This document shows, one piece after another, positions 47,162-58,300 of a stretch of DNA of 64,000 nt (position 1 is the stretch's first letter; each line of letters begins with the position of its first letter). The notes beneath the pieces were generated by a model that worked only from the letters and a program-made list of their open reading frames with translations, made no database searches and was not told the origin of the DNA. Origin of the DNA: Comamonadaceae bacterium G21597-S1. GTDB taxonomy: Bacteria; Pseudomonadota; Gammaproteobacteria; Burkholderiales; Burkholderiaceae_C. Made by a program: the position numbers and the translations under genes. The DNA is taken from NCBI GenBank assembly GCA_027214345.1, contig JAPWHR010000011.1, positions 62,001 to 126,000 of the forward strand, written 5' to 3'.

Positions 47162-48436
47162 ATGGATTTCGACTATTCACCGCGCACCAAGGAACTGCAA
47201 GCCCAGGTACAGGCCTTTATGGATGAACACGTCTACCCTGCCGAGGCCGCGTACAAGGAGGAGCTCGAAGCCAATTCCGCCGCCGGCAAGCGCTGGAGCG
47301 CGTTGCAGACGATCGAACAGCTCAAGTCCAAGGCCAAGGCAGCCGGCTTGTGGAACCTGTTCCTGCCGGTCGACAGCGCCGCCGCCTCGGGTTATGCCGG
47401 CGCCGGACTGACGAACCAGGAATACGCGCCGCTGGCCGAGATCATGGGCCGCGTACCGTGGGCCAGCGAGGTGTTCAACTGCTCGGCGCCTGACACCGGC
47501 AACATGGAAACCATTGCACGATACGGCTCGGAAGAAAACAAGGCGCGCTGGCTCCGACCGCTGCTTGACGGCGAGATCCGATCGGCCTTCGCGATGACCG
47601 AGCCCGACGTGGCGTCGAGCGATGCCACCAACATCCAGACCCGCATCGAGCGCCAGGGCGACGAATACGTCATCAACGGTCGCAAGTGGTGGATCTCCGG
47701 CGCGAGCGACCCGCGCTGCGCAATCTTCATCACGATGGGCAAGACTGACCCGCAGGCACCCCGCCACTCCCAGCAGAGCATGGTGCTGGTGCCGGCCGAC
47801 TCCAAGGGACTGCGCATCATCCGGCCGCTCAACGTGCTCGGTTACGACGACGCACCGCATGGCCACGTCGAAATGGTGTTCGAGGACGTACGGGTGCCGG
47901 TGAGCAACATCCTGCTCGGTGAAGGGCGTGGCTTCGAGATCGCCCAAGGCCGCCTCGGCCCGGGTCGCATCCACCATTGCATGCGCACCATCGGTCTGGC
48001 CGAGCGTGCTTTGGAGCTGATGTGCAAACGCGCCTCGTCGCGTGTCGCGTTCGGCAAGAGCGTGGCGTCGCAGACCGTGACACAGGAGCGTATCGCCGAG
48101 GCCCGCTGCAAGATCGACATGGCGCGCCTGCTCACGCTCAAGGCCGCCTGGCTGATGGACGTGGCCGGCAACAAGGTAGCCAAGAACGAGATTGCCATGA
48201 TCAAGGTGGTGGCACCCAACATGGCCTGCCAGGTCATCGACTGGGCGATGCAGGTGCACGGCGGCGGCGGCATGAGCGACGACTTCCCGCTGGCCTATGC
48301 CTATGCACATGCGCGCACGCTGCGTTTCGCCGACGGCCCGGACGAAGTCCACCGCAACGCGATCGCGAAGATGGAACTGGGGAAATACGCCGCCAATCCC
48401 AAGCCGGTGGAAATGCCGATCACCCGCGGCAGCTGA
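47162..48436 (+). CDS. Acyl-CoA dehydrogenase family protein (ACAD11-like)
   Basis: The 424-residue flavoenzyme has the N-terminal helical domain, [20 protein letters not shown] in the FAD/acyl pocket, [19 protein letters not shown] in the middle beta domain and a C-terminal [20 protein letters not shown]. The motif [18 protein letters not shown] at the end is typical. Together with the upstream kinase it probably removes a phosphorylated hydroxyl from an acyl-CoA, as in ACAD10/11. A hairpin follows the stop. Confidence 0.92.
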   Translation: MDFDYSPRTKELQAQVQAFMDEHVYPAEAAYKEELEANSAAGKRWSALQTIEQLKSKAKAAGLWNLFLPVDSAAASGYAGAGLTNQEYAPLAEIMGRVPWASEVFNCSAPDTGNMETIARYGSEENKARWLRPLLDGEIRSAFAMTEPDVASSDATNIQTRIERQGDEYVINGRKWWISGASDPRCAIFITMGKTDPQAPRHSQQSMVLVPADSKGLRIIRPLNVLGYDDAPHGHVEMVFEDVRVPVSNILLGEGRGFEIAQGRLGPGRIHHCMRTIGLAERALELMCKRASSRVAFGKSVASQTVTQERIAEARCKIDMARLLTLKAAWLMDVAGNKVAKNEIAMIKVVAPNMACQVIDWAMQVHGGGGMSDDFPLAYAYAHARTLRFADGPDEVHRNAIAKMELGKYAANPKPVEMPITRGS

Positions 48437-48443
48437 CGTCGGA

Positions 48444-48464
48444 CGGGTGCCCGGCAGGCACCCG
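48444..48464. terminator. Hairpin between convergent genes
   Basis: CGGGTGCC (48444-48451) pairs with GGCACCCG (48457-48464) over a 5-nt loop, in the 40-bp gap between the acyl-CoA dehydrogenase and HD-GYP stops. It lacks a T-run but may block both directions. Confidence 0.5.
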
Positions 48465-48476
48465 CTGTGCGCCAGA

Positions 48477-49694
48477 TCAGATCTCCAGGCCGGACCACAT
48501 GGCGTCGAGGCCTTCGAACTTCCACTTGGCGGGATCTTCCCGCGCAATGATCCGCTCCGTGCATCCCCGCTCGGACAGGCGAATGACGACCGGTTCGATC
48601 CGTTGTGCCGATGTAATCAGGTAGAACGCCTTGACGTCCGGCAGGGTCAGCGATGTCTTGGACTGCTCGATGACGACGCCGATCCGGCCCGACGTGAGCC
48701 GCACCAGCGAACCCACCGGATAGATGCCCAGCGTCTTGGCGAACGCCTGGAACACCGCCAGATCGAAATGCCCGCTGGCCCAAGTGCCCATCTGGCGCAG
48801 CGACTCCGAAGGGTCCCAGCCCGTCTTGTAGGGACGGTTCGACGTGATGGCGTCGTAGACGTCGCACACGGCGCCCATCTTGGCAAACAGGCTGATCTCG
48901 CCGCCCTTGAGCCCTTTCGGATAACCCGTGCCATCGACCTTCTCATGATGGTGCAGACACACGTCGAGCGCCACGGGATCGATGTTGGCGCTCTCCAGCA
49001 GGAAGGCGTGGCCCTTGGTCGGGTGGCCCTTGACCGTGGCGAACTCCGCATCGGTCAGCTTGCCAGGCTTGTTGAGCACCTGCATCGGCAACAGCATCTT
49101 GCCCACGTCGTGCAACAGGCCGGCAAAGCCGGCGGCACGCACCATGTCCTCGTCCTGGCCCAGTTGCCGCGCCAGCGCGATCATCATCGCGCACACGGCG
49201 ACGGAGTGCATGTAGGTGTAGTCGTCCGCGGTCTTCAGCCGAGCCAGGCTGATCAGGGCGCTGGAATTGCGCGCCACGGAACTGGAAATTTCATCGACCA
49301 GGTCAGATACGCCGGCCGCATCGACCGTATTGCCCATGCGCGCCTCGCGAAACATCGACATGACGGCCGCCTTGCCCGCGGCGCAGATCTGCGCCGCGCG
49401 TTCGATCTCTTCGGAAATCGGGACCGGCGTGCGGTCCGACACCAGCGGCATCGGCGCAGTCGCGGCACCGGTCGAAGATTCGAGTGGCGAGTGTGCGGTT
49501 GCCGGCCAGACGTCGGCACCCTTGGACACGTCGATCCAGACCTCGCGCACCTTGCTGGCGCGCAGCAGCGCGATGTCCTTGGGGTCCGACAGCACGAACC
49601 GGGAACGCCAGAACGGATTGTCGATCCATGAACCGCAGATCTCGTCGAGAAACATCCCCGGCTCGAGTTCATCGACACTGATCTTCTTGCGCAA
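48477..49694 (-). CDS. HD-GYP domain cyclic-di-GMP phosphodiesterase
   Basis: The 405-residue protein has an N-terminal DUF3391 domain (KISVDELEPGMFLDEICGSW) and a full HD-GYP domain. Metal ligands appear in HSVAVCAMMIALARQLG, GLLHDVGKMLLP and HHEKVDGTGYPKGLKGGEI, the last containing the GYP motif. It hydrolyses cyclic-di-GMP. The TTG at 49694 is chosen because GGAGG (49700-49704) is 5 nt upstream and DUF3391 begins at residue 2; the frame stays open further upstream without domain sequence. Confidence 0.9.
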   Translation of the reverse strand: MRKKISVDELEPGMFLDEICGSWIDNPFWRSRFVLSDPKDIALLRASKVREVWIDVSKGADVWPATAHSPLESSTGAATAPMPLVSDRTPVPISEEIERAAQICAAGKAAVMSMFREARMGNTVDAAGVSDLVDEISSSVARNSSALISLARLKTADDYTYMHSVAVCAMMIALARQLGQDEDMVRAAGFAGLLHDVGKMLLPMQVLNKPGKLTDAEFATVKGHPTKGHAFLLESANIDPVALDVCLHHHEKVDGTGYPKGLKGGEISLFAKMGAVCDVYDAITSNRPYKTGWDPSESLRQMGTWASGHFDLAVFQAFAKTLGIYPVGSLVRLTSGRIGVVIEQSKTSLTLPDVKAFYLITSAQRIEPVVIRLSERGCTERIIAREDPAKWKFEGLDAMWSGLEI

Positions 49695-49853
49695 GCAATC
49701 CTCCGGGGAAACGTAGCCTTTACATCGAGCCGCATTCTTGCACAGCGTCCGGCGCAATCCAGATCCAAACACCCGGAACGCGGCCCCGACGGGCCGTCAT
49801 CGCCTGAATCCTGATGACGGTCAAGAACCAGCCAACAACATCGTCATAGCAGT

Positions 49854-49874
49854 CACGCCATCGCCGATGGCGTG
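49854..49874. terminator. Stem-loop directly after the DUF6806-like gene
   Basis: CACGCCATC (49854-49862) pairs with GATGGCGTG (49866-49874) around GCC, 1 bp beyond the stop of the minus-strand gene at 49876. There is no U-tract, so it may be an mRNA 3'-end stabiliser or a weak terminator. Confidence 0.5.
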
Positions 49875-49875
49875 T

Positions 49876-50514
49876 TCAGTGCAGGTGGCGCGGCTTGCGA
49901 CCACCACCGTGACCGGAGCCGCCATGGCCTCCGCCAGGACCGCGCCGCGGTTTGCCGATCTCCAGCGAACTGACCAATGCGTCGAAACGCTGGGTGAACA
50001 ATTTGTCGACCTCGGCAACGACACCGGACAACTCGGAGCCATCGAAATGGCGTTCCATCAGTGCCACCAGGTCTTGCACCAGCAGATCGCGCTGCACCTG
50101 CATGATGGCCGCCGGATTGGGGCCGACAAACAACATCATGAAGTCGTCGCGAGACTCGGCATCCGGATCTTCCTCACCGTCGTCGTCGTCAAACTCGGTG
50201 TCGTAGAAACTGACCTCGATCGCCGCGCCTGTGTCGGCCAGTTCGTTGAGGTTCATGCACATCTCATCGAGTGTCTGGCGGAAATCGTCGTCCCCCCCGA
50301 CCGTCCAGCAGAACTGCAGCATGTGTTTGGGCGCGTCGAAGCGGATGCCGGGCTCGTCCTCGTAGGAACTGCGGGCACCATCGGCCAGCGAGCGGGCTCC
50401 GGCATATTTCCAGATCGGCTTGAGCGCCTCCTGGATCTGCTCGAATTTCACTTGCGCGCGCAACTGCACTTCACCATGCAGGTGGATTTCAAAAGGGGGG
50501 TCGGAGCGTGGCAT
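49876..50514 (-). CDS. Conserved protein of unknown function (DUF6806-like)
   Basis: The 212-residue cytoplasmic protein starts MPRSDPPFEIHLHGEVQLRAQV and has an acidic middle (EFDDDDGEEDPDAESRDD) and a Gly/His/Arg-rich tail (GGGHGGSGHGGGRKPRHLH) that could bind metal. I associate the N-terminal part with a Burkholderiales family labelled DUF6806, without certainty. No enzymatic motif is seen. It is a single gene with a hairpin immediately after its stop. Confidence 0.75.
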   Translation of the reverse strand: MPRSDPPFEIHLHGEVQLRAQVKFEQIQEALKPIWKYAGARSLADGARSSYEDEPGIRFDAPKHMLQFCWTVGGDDDFRQTLDEMCMNLNELADTGAAIEVSFYDTEFDDDDGEEDPDAESRDDFMMLFVGPNPAAIMQVQRDLLVQDLVALMERHFDGSELSGVVAEVDKLFTQRFDALVSSLEIGKPRRGPGGGHGGSGHGGGRKPRHLH

Positions 50515-50721
50515 GGTGTATCAATCAGTCAGGGGCACCTCCGCGGGACAGCGACAACCGGCAGGGCGGCAAGATGTCGACGGGGTGCTCCTTGGGGTCC
50601 GCCATCGAAACTGGCGCGGGACATTCCCGCGGTCCGCGCCCGACGGCACATGGCCGCATTGTGCCATGCCCATCGCCGGCCGGCTCCTGGACACCTCCTT
50701 CCCGACGGCGGCATGCAAGAC

Positions 50722-52380
50722 CTACAACAGGCCCGCCACCAGCTGGAAGTGGACGCGATAATCGTGGCGCTGGTTCGGCAGTTCGTTGGGCGCATAAGCC
50801 AGCGTCAGCCGGGTGCTGACACGGCCGGACCACTGGGTAAGGATGCCCCAGCCCACGCTCGTGAGTTCGTCGTGCGGACGCAGCAACGATGCCGGCGGGC
50901 GGAACGGCTTGACACGGCCATGGTCGACGAAGAAAAAGCCGCTGTTGGCGACATCTGGCGCTCCCATGCCCAGCGGATGGTGAAGCTCCAGGCTCAACGA
51001 ATGGCCGGAGTCGCCCCCATAGGCGCCAGTCGCGTAACCACGCACGCTGGTCTCGCCACCGATGAAGAATTGCTGGCTCGCCGGCAGCAAGGGACTGCCC
51101 GTATGCTGGAAATTGAAGCTCGCCCGCAACGACACACGCTCGCCCAGGATCTGCGTGCGACGCAGGCTGCCACGGCCGACCCAGAACCGGTCGTCGCGCG
51201 CCGCACCCGACACACGGGCCTTGCCTCCAGTATGGGTGTAGCTGGCAAACCAGGCACCTTGGGTGTCCGTGGCCTGCAACTCGGCGCCGATGCTGGCGTC
51301 CGTGGTCTCGGTTTCCTGCAGGAAGACGCCGCTGATCCACGACGTGCCGGTACGACGGGACGCATTTGCCACCAGGTCGACTTGCAGGGCCTGGTCCACA
51401 TGGACCGGCTGGCGCACAGACAGACCGAGCGCGACGGAACGCCCCGTCACGTGCAGCGGCGCCAGCGGCCCGAATTTCGTGTCCACCAGGTCTTTGTTCC
51501 AGCTCACGCCCAGCCTGCCGCCACTGCGGTTGATGGGCACCGAATACCCCAGGCCGTAACTCTCCTGGCCGGCCGCGCGGCTGGCATTCAGCGTCAACTG
51601 GTCGCGCCAGCCCAGCAGGCTGCGGTTCATATACGCCAGGCCGGAGCGCCACTTGCCGGTCGCGTCGCCGCCGGAGTTGTCGAGGAAGAACCGCAGGTCG
51701 TGCCGCGGGGGCTCGACCATCGTAAGATTCAGGTCGGTAGTACCGAACTGTGTGCCAGGCTTGAGTTCGGCGCGCAGCTGCGCGTCGTTGGTCCGGTTGA
51801 ACCGGATCAGGTCGTCCTCCAGCGGCTTGAGGCGGACCAGCTGGTTCGGCTGCAACCCGATACGGTCCGTCACGTAACCGGCATCGGTCGAATCATTGCC
51901 CACCAGGTTGATCGCCCCCACCCGCCCCTCGACCAGGCGAATCGTCACAACTCCACCCGAGACGTCCTGCGGCGGCACGATGGCCTGCGCGGTGACGATG
52001 CCCTGCGCTTGGTACAGGGCATTGACCCGGGCCGTGAGGACCTGCAGGTCGCCGAACGCCAGCTCGCGCCCCTGGTAATCGCGCGCGATCGCGTCGAGCT
52101 CCTGCGCGGTCAGAATGTCGGAGGCCGTGAACCGGATCTCGCGCACCGGGAAACGCACCGCGCCGGGCGCCACGGGCGGCGGCGGCGGCGGAGCCGGAAC
52201 TGCCTTGAGCGGGTCGGGTACCGGCGCCCGCTGCAGGCGCTGCGCCTCTTCGCGCCGGCGCTCCTCCTGCAGCCGCTGCTGCTGCAAGGCCCCGGGGTCC
52301 ACCGCCGGTGGTACCACCTGGGCCCCGAGTTGTGACACGAAAGCCGCTGCAACCAGCCCTCCCCACAACCGGGGGCTCAT
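50722..52380 (-). CDS. Two-partner secretion outer-membrane transporter (TpsB, ShlB/FhaC family)
   Basis: The 552-residue protein has a signal peptide (RLWGGLVAAAFVSQLGAQ), a Gln/Arg/Glu-rich helical linker (QQQRLQEERRREEAQRLQR) and a Pro-rich spacer. Two POTRA domains follow (residues about 85-230), then a 16-strand beta-barrel. The L6 loop motif FFIGGETSVRGYATGAYGG near residue 447 holds the conserved VRGY. The last residue is Leu rather than Phe. Its ATG overlaps by 4 bp the stop of the giant TpsA gene, so it is translated after its own substrate. AGGAG precedes the ATG. Confidence 0.93.
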   Translation of the reverse strand: MSPRLWGGLVAAAFVSQLGAQVVPPAVDPGALQQQRLQEERRREEAQRLQRAPVPDPLKAVPAPPPPPPVAPGAVRFPVREIRFTASDILTAQELDAIARDYQGRELAFGDLQVLTARVNALYQAQGIVTAQAIVPPQDVSGGVVTIRLVEGRVGAINLVGNDSTDAGYVTDRIGLQPNQLVRLKPLEDDLIRFNRTNDAQLRAELKPGTQFGTTDLNLTMVEPPRHDLRFFLDNSGGDATGKWRSGLAYMNRSLLGWRDQLTLNASRAAGQESYGLGYSVPINRSGGRLGVSWNKDLVDTKFGPLAPLHVTGRSVALGLSVRQPVHVDQALQVDLVANASRRTGTSWISGVFLQETETTDASIGAELQATDTQGAWFASYTHTGGKARVSGAARDDRFWVGRGSLRRTQILGERVSLRASFNFQHTGSPLLPASQQFFIGGETSVRGYATGAYGGDSGHSLSLELHHPLGMGAPDVANSGFFFVDHGRVKPFRPPASLLRPHDELTSVGWGILTQWSGRVSTRLTLAYAPNELPNQRHDYRVHFQLVAGLL

Positions 52381-55300
52381 TCCGCGCACTCCTGCAGATC
52401 GGGCCGGGCCGGGCAGGTCCCTTCCTGCCGGGTGCCTCCCAGCGCAACCGGGTTGCCGAAGTAGTCGATCAGCAGCGACGCCACCGGCGCGCTCGACTGC
52501 GGCGCCGCCGGCACCAGTGTGAACGCGCGCACCAGGTTGTTGTAACCCTCCTCCACGGCGCTGAAGTTGCTGCCATCGGGCGTGATGACATCGTGCAGCG
52601 GACTGCGGAACACGGTCAAGGCGTCGGTCATGATGTGGTTGTCGTACAGGTTGAGCCCAAAGCCGGCACCGCCGGTGTAGAGCTGGACGTCGGCAGGTTG
52701 CTGGAGCGAACGGTTGATCTGGTCGATGACCAGGTGGGTTTGCGGATTGGTGACCCGCGCGAAGTTGGTCACCACGAAATGGTCGACGGCAAAACGCCCG
52801 GACAGGATATCGATCGATGCGGATTGCGTCAGCACGTCCCCGAACGCGAAGCCGGATCCGGGGTTGGACAATACCAGATGCAGGTTGTCGGCCAGGCCAC
52901 CGCCGGGGCCGGTCACTGCACCCGTTACCGGCCCCGGGCCGCCGATGACCGTGGCCGAGACATTGCGGCCGGCCAGATCGAGCCGGTTGCCGACCGCGAG
53001 CTGACCGACCGACAGGTCGCCTGTTGCGGCAATGGCAACCGCCGTCTTGCCGCTGACGGAGCCCAGGTCCACGCTGCCACCGTTGGACGTGATGGACACC
53101 GACTGGTCCGGGTGGTTGCCAGTCCCGGCCGCGGTGACCGCACCACCAGTGATGTCGCCTCCGGCCGAGAGCAGCACCCGGTCGGCCGCCCGGATCGCGA
53201 CGATGTGGACCGAGTCCTGTACTGCGATGTCGACCACTCCGCCGGATTCGGCCTGCAGGTTCAACAGGCGCACGTCCAGCGGGTCATTGCCGATGCCCAG
53301 GGCGCCGAAAATCGTCAGCGTCGCCGACGGCGGTGTGTCGGCGATGATGTCGAGCCGGGAATCGCCACCGTCGAGGATGCGGCCCGCGGTGCTGGTGATG
53401 CGGATGGCACTGGCCGACCCGTTGCCGGTCTCGATGCCGGTGATCACGGCATCGTCCTGGGTCGTGATCGCGATCGTGCCAGTGTCGGCCAACAGGAACG
53501 CGCCGTCTTCCATCAGCAAGGAACGGGCGTCGATGAGCGCGCCCACGCCGGTCACGCGCAGGTGCGCGGCAGGCAAGGTCAACACGCTGCTGGCGGGTGG
53601 TGTCGCCAGATCCGTCACCGAGACGTCACGGCCGCCGCTGAGCAGCAGATGGCCCGAGACGGCGATCTGCAATGGTCCGACCGCCGTCACGTTGCCGTTG
53701 ATCGTCGTCGTGCTATCTGGATCGGACGCCGTGAGCTTGATCGCACCACCTGCGACCAGTGCGTCGTTGCCGCCCGCGACCGGCCCGATCGCGAAATGCG
53801 CGCTGACGGGTGCGTTGAACGGATTGCCACTGAGGTAGATCGAATCCCCGGCCGTGGCCTGAATCAGGCCGACCAGCGGCGTGCCGGTATTCGTTCCCAC
53901 CGTCAGCGGCCGGTCTCCCGACAGGTCGCCGATCGACCCTTGCGGCGCCAGCAGCTGCACGGTGCCGCCCAGCACGTCGAGCCCGGTGCCCGGATGTGCA
54001 TCGAGGATGGACCCTGCGACACTGGTCAGCACGATCGCTGCGCGCGAGAACACGCCACCAACGGCCAGGTCACCGGCGCCGGCGATGTTCACCGGGCCGG
54101 CTGAGCGCGCGGTCACGCTGGCGAAGCTGTCGGCCGCCAGGTTGACACCCCGCGCGACGTCCACCAGCAAGGGCACACCCGCCATCGCCGTGCCGGCGAT
54201 GCTGGCATTGGCGGCTTCCAGGATCAGGTCACCGGCGCGGATCGCCACCTGGCCCGGATCCAGCGCGGTGATCGGGCCCTTGGTCTTGAGCCGCAGTTCG
54301 CCGTCCACGCTCAGGTTGTCGATCGGTCCGCTGCCAAGCGTGGCCAGATAGGCGTTGCCGACGTCGGTACCGGCCACGTGCGCCGTCAGGTTGTTGGTCA
54401 GGATGCCGCCTTCGCGCACCGACACGGTCAAGCCGCGGCTGGCGCTGAAATTGAACGGCAGCCGCTGCACGATCTGCAGGCCCTGCTGGCCGCCCTGCGT
54501 CACGTCAAACACGAAATCGCTGAACTCCGCCGTCGCCAGCGCAATCTTGGCCGCGTCCGTGATGTCGCCGTCGGTGTCGTAGGCGATGAATACGGCCGAC
54601 GGATCGGTGCTGGGCAAGGTGCTGCCCAGGCTGGTGCCTGCCACCAGGGTCACGTTGCGACCGGCGACATTGGGCGCCTTGATCACCGGATTGGTATCCG
54701 TCACGTCCTTGAGCAGGCCCGGATTGATCGACAACGCGAGTTCTGTCGTGGTCCAGGCACCTTCGTTGACGGTGCCCAGGAAACCCGCGCGCTCGTCCTG
54801 CGTCGCGACGTACTGGAACCCGGCCTGGTAGCTCATCGGGACGGCCACCGTCGGCAACTGGCCCTGCTGCGCCAGCAGCAGCACGCGATCGCTGACCTGG
54901 GCCTGGGTCCAGGTCGGGTTGGCCTGGCGCACGTCGGCTGCAGCCCGGGAACGCGCATAGACCTGCGCATCGAACGCTCCGATCTCGGTGGCGAGCACCC
55001 AGTACCGGTCGGTGCGGCCTTGCTCGAAACTGGCGATGTCCTGGTTGCGCGCGGTCAAGGCGTCGCGTTCGGCGCTGGTGGCGACATACCGCCATGCCGG
55101 GTCGTAGACGGTCGGTGCGTTCTGCGTCTCGCGGATCTGCCAGTAATGGAAATAGTCCTGGTTGCGGCTGGTCTCGAATGCCACGACTGCCTGGCCGACC
55201 TTGGCCGCGTTCTCGGTGCTGCCGGCGACCAGGCCGACCGAGTTCCAGAACCCGAGCAATTCGTTCCAGACCCGGGTGTCGATGGTCTGCTCCGGGTTGT

Positions 55301-58300
55301 TGTCCAACATCCGGCCCGGCGCCGTCAGCCGCACATCGCCACCGGCCGAGACGATGGTATCGGCCAGCAGATGGCCTTGCGGGTTGCGCAGCGGATCGGC
55401 CACGACGTCGATGCCGATGTCGCCGGCCGCGCGCACGGCGAGCCCGTATTGCGGCTGCAGGGACCGGTCGGCGGTGTAACCGGGCGCGACGCTCAGCGGC
55501 AGGCGCGCGTTCGGATGGCCGGCGATGCCGCCGACCGTACCGGTTTCGGACGCGAGTTCGATGCGCGCAGCACGGATGCTATGGCCGGAATCACCGTAGA
55601 TGTCGTTGAGCGCCGTCACAGACACCAAGCCGCGGCCCAGCGTCGGATCACCGGTGGCGATGACGTTGCCCAACTGGAGCGAGCCGGCCACCTGGTTCAC
55701 CGCGACGTTGCCGTTGACGGCGGACGCGTTCAGCGTACCGGTCATGAACAGGTTGAGCGGCGCCAGGTTGGTGCCCAGCGACCCGTTGCTCGCGCCCAGT
55801 GTGACGTTGCGCGAATCGATCAGCGATCCGGCACCCGAGCCCAGGGTGGTGGCGTTGATGGTGGTGTCGCCGAAGCGGTTCTTCAACACGCTTTGCGGCG
55901 CCAAGTCGACACGTGCCAACGGTGAATCGATCGTCAGGCCGGCGGTGTTCGCGCCCATGAACTCGATCCGTATCGGGTAGTCGGCCCGCACGGAATTGGT
56001 CGTGATCGTCGTCGTACCCAGCGTCTGGGTCCAGATCGACGTGTAGCGCGAAGCGATGCACAGGGTCCACCAGTTGCAGTCGTTCCACTCCGCGACCTTG
56101 TTGTACACGTTGCTGTTGCTGTAGGACGTGCTGTTCGTGCTCACCGGCTGGTTACCCTGCGCGCTGGCAGCCGCATCGGTGGCCAGATTGTTCTGGTGCG
56201 GTATCGTGCCGGCGGGCGCCAGGTAGGACAGGTAGGTTCCGTCCTTCAGGTTGACATTGGACAATACGTTAGGGCCACTGGTCAGCGTGCGGCTGACGTT
56301 GTCCGGTGGCAACGACAGGCTGGACGTGCCGAAGAAACTCGCACCACTGAAACGCCAGGTGTATTCGGTCGAGGTCTTCTTGCCGGTGGTGAACACGTAG
56401 CGCAGGCCGGCCTGCGGGTTGTATTCGCCCAGGCGCGGCGTACTGGCCTCCACGCGCGACTGCGAATCGCCGTTCAGGGCGTAGCTGGTTGTGGTGCAAC
56501 TGGCGCAGAACATGCCATTCGCATTCCACATGCCGGTCTGGTTCACGGTGATCGCATCCTGGTCGCGGCTGATCACGGTGTGGATCGCGTACAGGTTCTG
56601 GTCGCCGCCCGAGCCGACGAACTGCACGTCGGTGATGTCGATCGTGCCCTTGGTGCCGCGGCCGGGATGGGCCGGATCCGGGTCCACCCCGGTGTCGATG
56701 GACTTGAGCTCGACCGGCAAGCTGCTTTGGTTGTTGACCTCGATCTGGCCGAAACCATCGAGTACGGCCAGCTTGCCCACGCCACCGGCGCCGCCGCCGG
56801 CGGTGTTGATGATCTGGCCGAACAGCGTGATGTTGCCGCCGCGCACGGCAACATCGGACGTCATCGTGATCTTCTGGCTGGCCGGGTCATAGTTGGCGTC
56901 GATCGCGCCGTAGTCGCGCGAGCCGTTGGTCGTCACCGCCACTGCCACCGGCTGGCCGACGGATTGGTCGATGTAGGCCTTGTTGCCGACCACGCGACCG
57001 GTCGAGCCATCCAGGCCGACCCATTCCTTCTCGTAGCGCACCGAACGGCCGTTGCTCATCGTGAGGTTGCAGCTCACGCCGCCGCAGGATGCGATGAAAC
57101 CTGCCCACTGGTTCTGCGGCAACACGAAGCGCAGATCGGCATCGGATGGAATGTCCAGGTGGTAATTGACGATGCCGCTTTGCACCAGGCCGTTGATGTT
57201 GAGGTAACGCGCGCTGATGAAGATGTTGCCGTTGGCCACGATACCCGGCCCGGGCGCGGCATTGGTGTTGGGTGCCAACACGCCGCTGCCGCCCTGCACG
57301 TTGGCATTGGGCTCGCCCGCGACCGCATTGAATCCGTTCACGTATTGCTGCACGAAGTCGCCATTGCGCGCCAGGATAGCGACACTGCCGGCCGTGATAC
57401 TGCCGTCCACGTAGATATCGCCCGCCGCGCTGGTCACCGCCACCAGGCCATTGGGATTCGAGATCCGCTTGGCCGGCTCGGAACTGTTGCTGCGGTAGCC
57501 CAGCGTGATGTCCGGCGCCGCCGCCGGTATGCGCTGTGCTGGCGTCGCCGACGCGGGTGCATAGGCTCCCGGGTTGTAGTTGCTGACGATGCGGATCTCC
57601 GGCGCCCCCGCGGCACCGTTCTCGCGCGAGACGATGGTCGGGATCGCGCCGGTGTTGGACGGATCGAAACGGCGCACGTCGTCGGCGTTATTGACCAGGA
57701 AGCCATTGAGCCGCACGTTGCCGCCGCTGCTGTCGACCAGCAGGTTGGCGATGTTCATTGAGGCCGGCGCGTTGTTGACGATCCAGATCTTCGCGTCACC
57801 AGGCGCCTGCAGCGAACCGGTGCCGGCGAGCAGGTCGGCCGCCACGTCCACGTTGCCCAGCTTGACATGGATGTCAGGCAGCGTGATGAGCTTCTGGGTA
57901 CCGGTCGACGTGGTGTCGGAGGCCGCGCCGACCGTTGCCACACTGGCCGCTGCCGCATCGGCGGCTGCGGACACCAGCGCTGCGTTGTTGGCGATGGCAT
58001 TGGCCGCGCTGCCGCCGGTGGAGGCATTGAACTCGCCGATCTGCGTGGTGTTGGCCGCCCCGAGGTTCGACACCGTGGACACCCGCGCCGTATCGACGTT
58101 GCCGTCGGTCGCGGTGTCACGCCAGGCGCTCGACAGGCTGGACTGCAGCGTGCCGGCTTGCGTCAGGGTGGTATGCAGAGTGCCGGCTGCCGCCAAAATG
58201 GCCGTGTTGGCGCCACGGATGTTGTCCATCTGGGTAGACAGCGCCGTCACGTTGGAGACCAGCGTGCCGCTGGCGCCCGACTCGCGCAGCGCGAGCTGGC

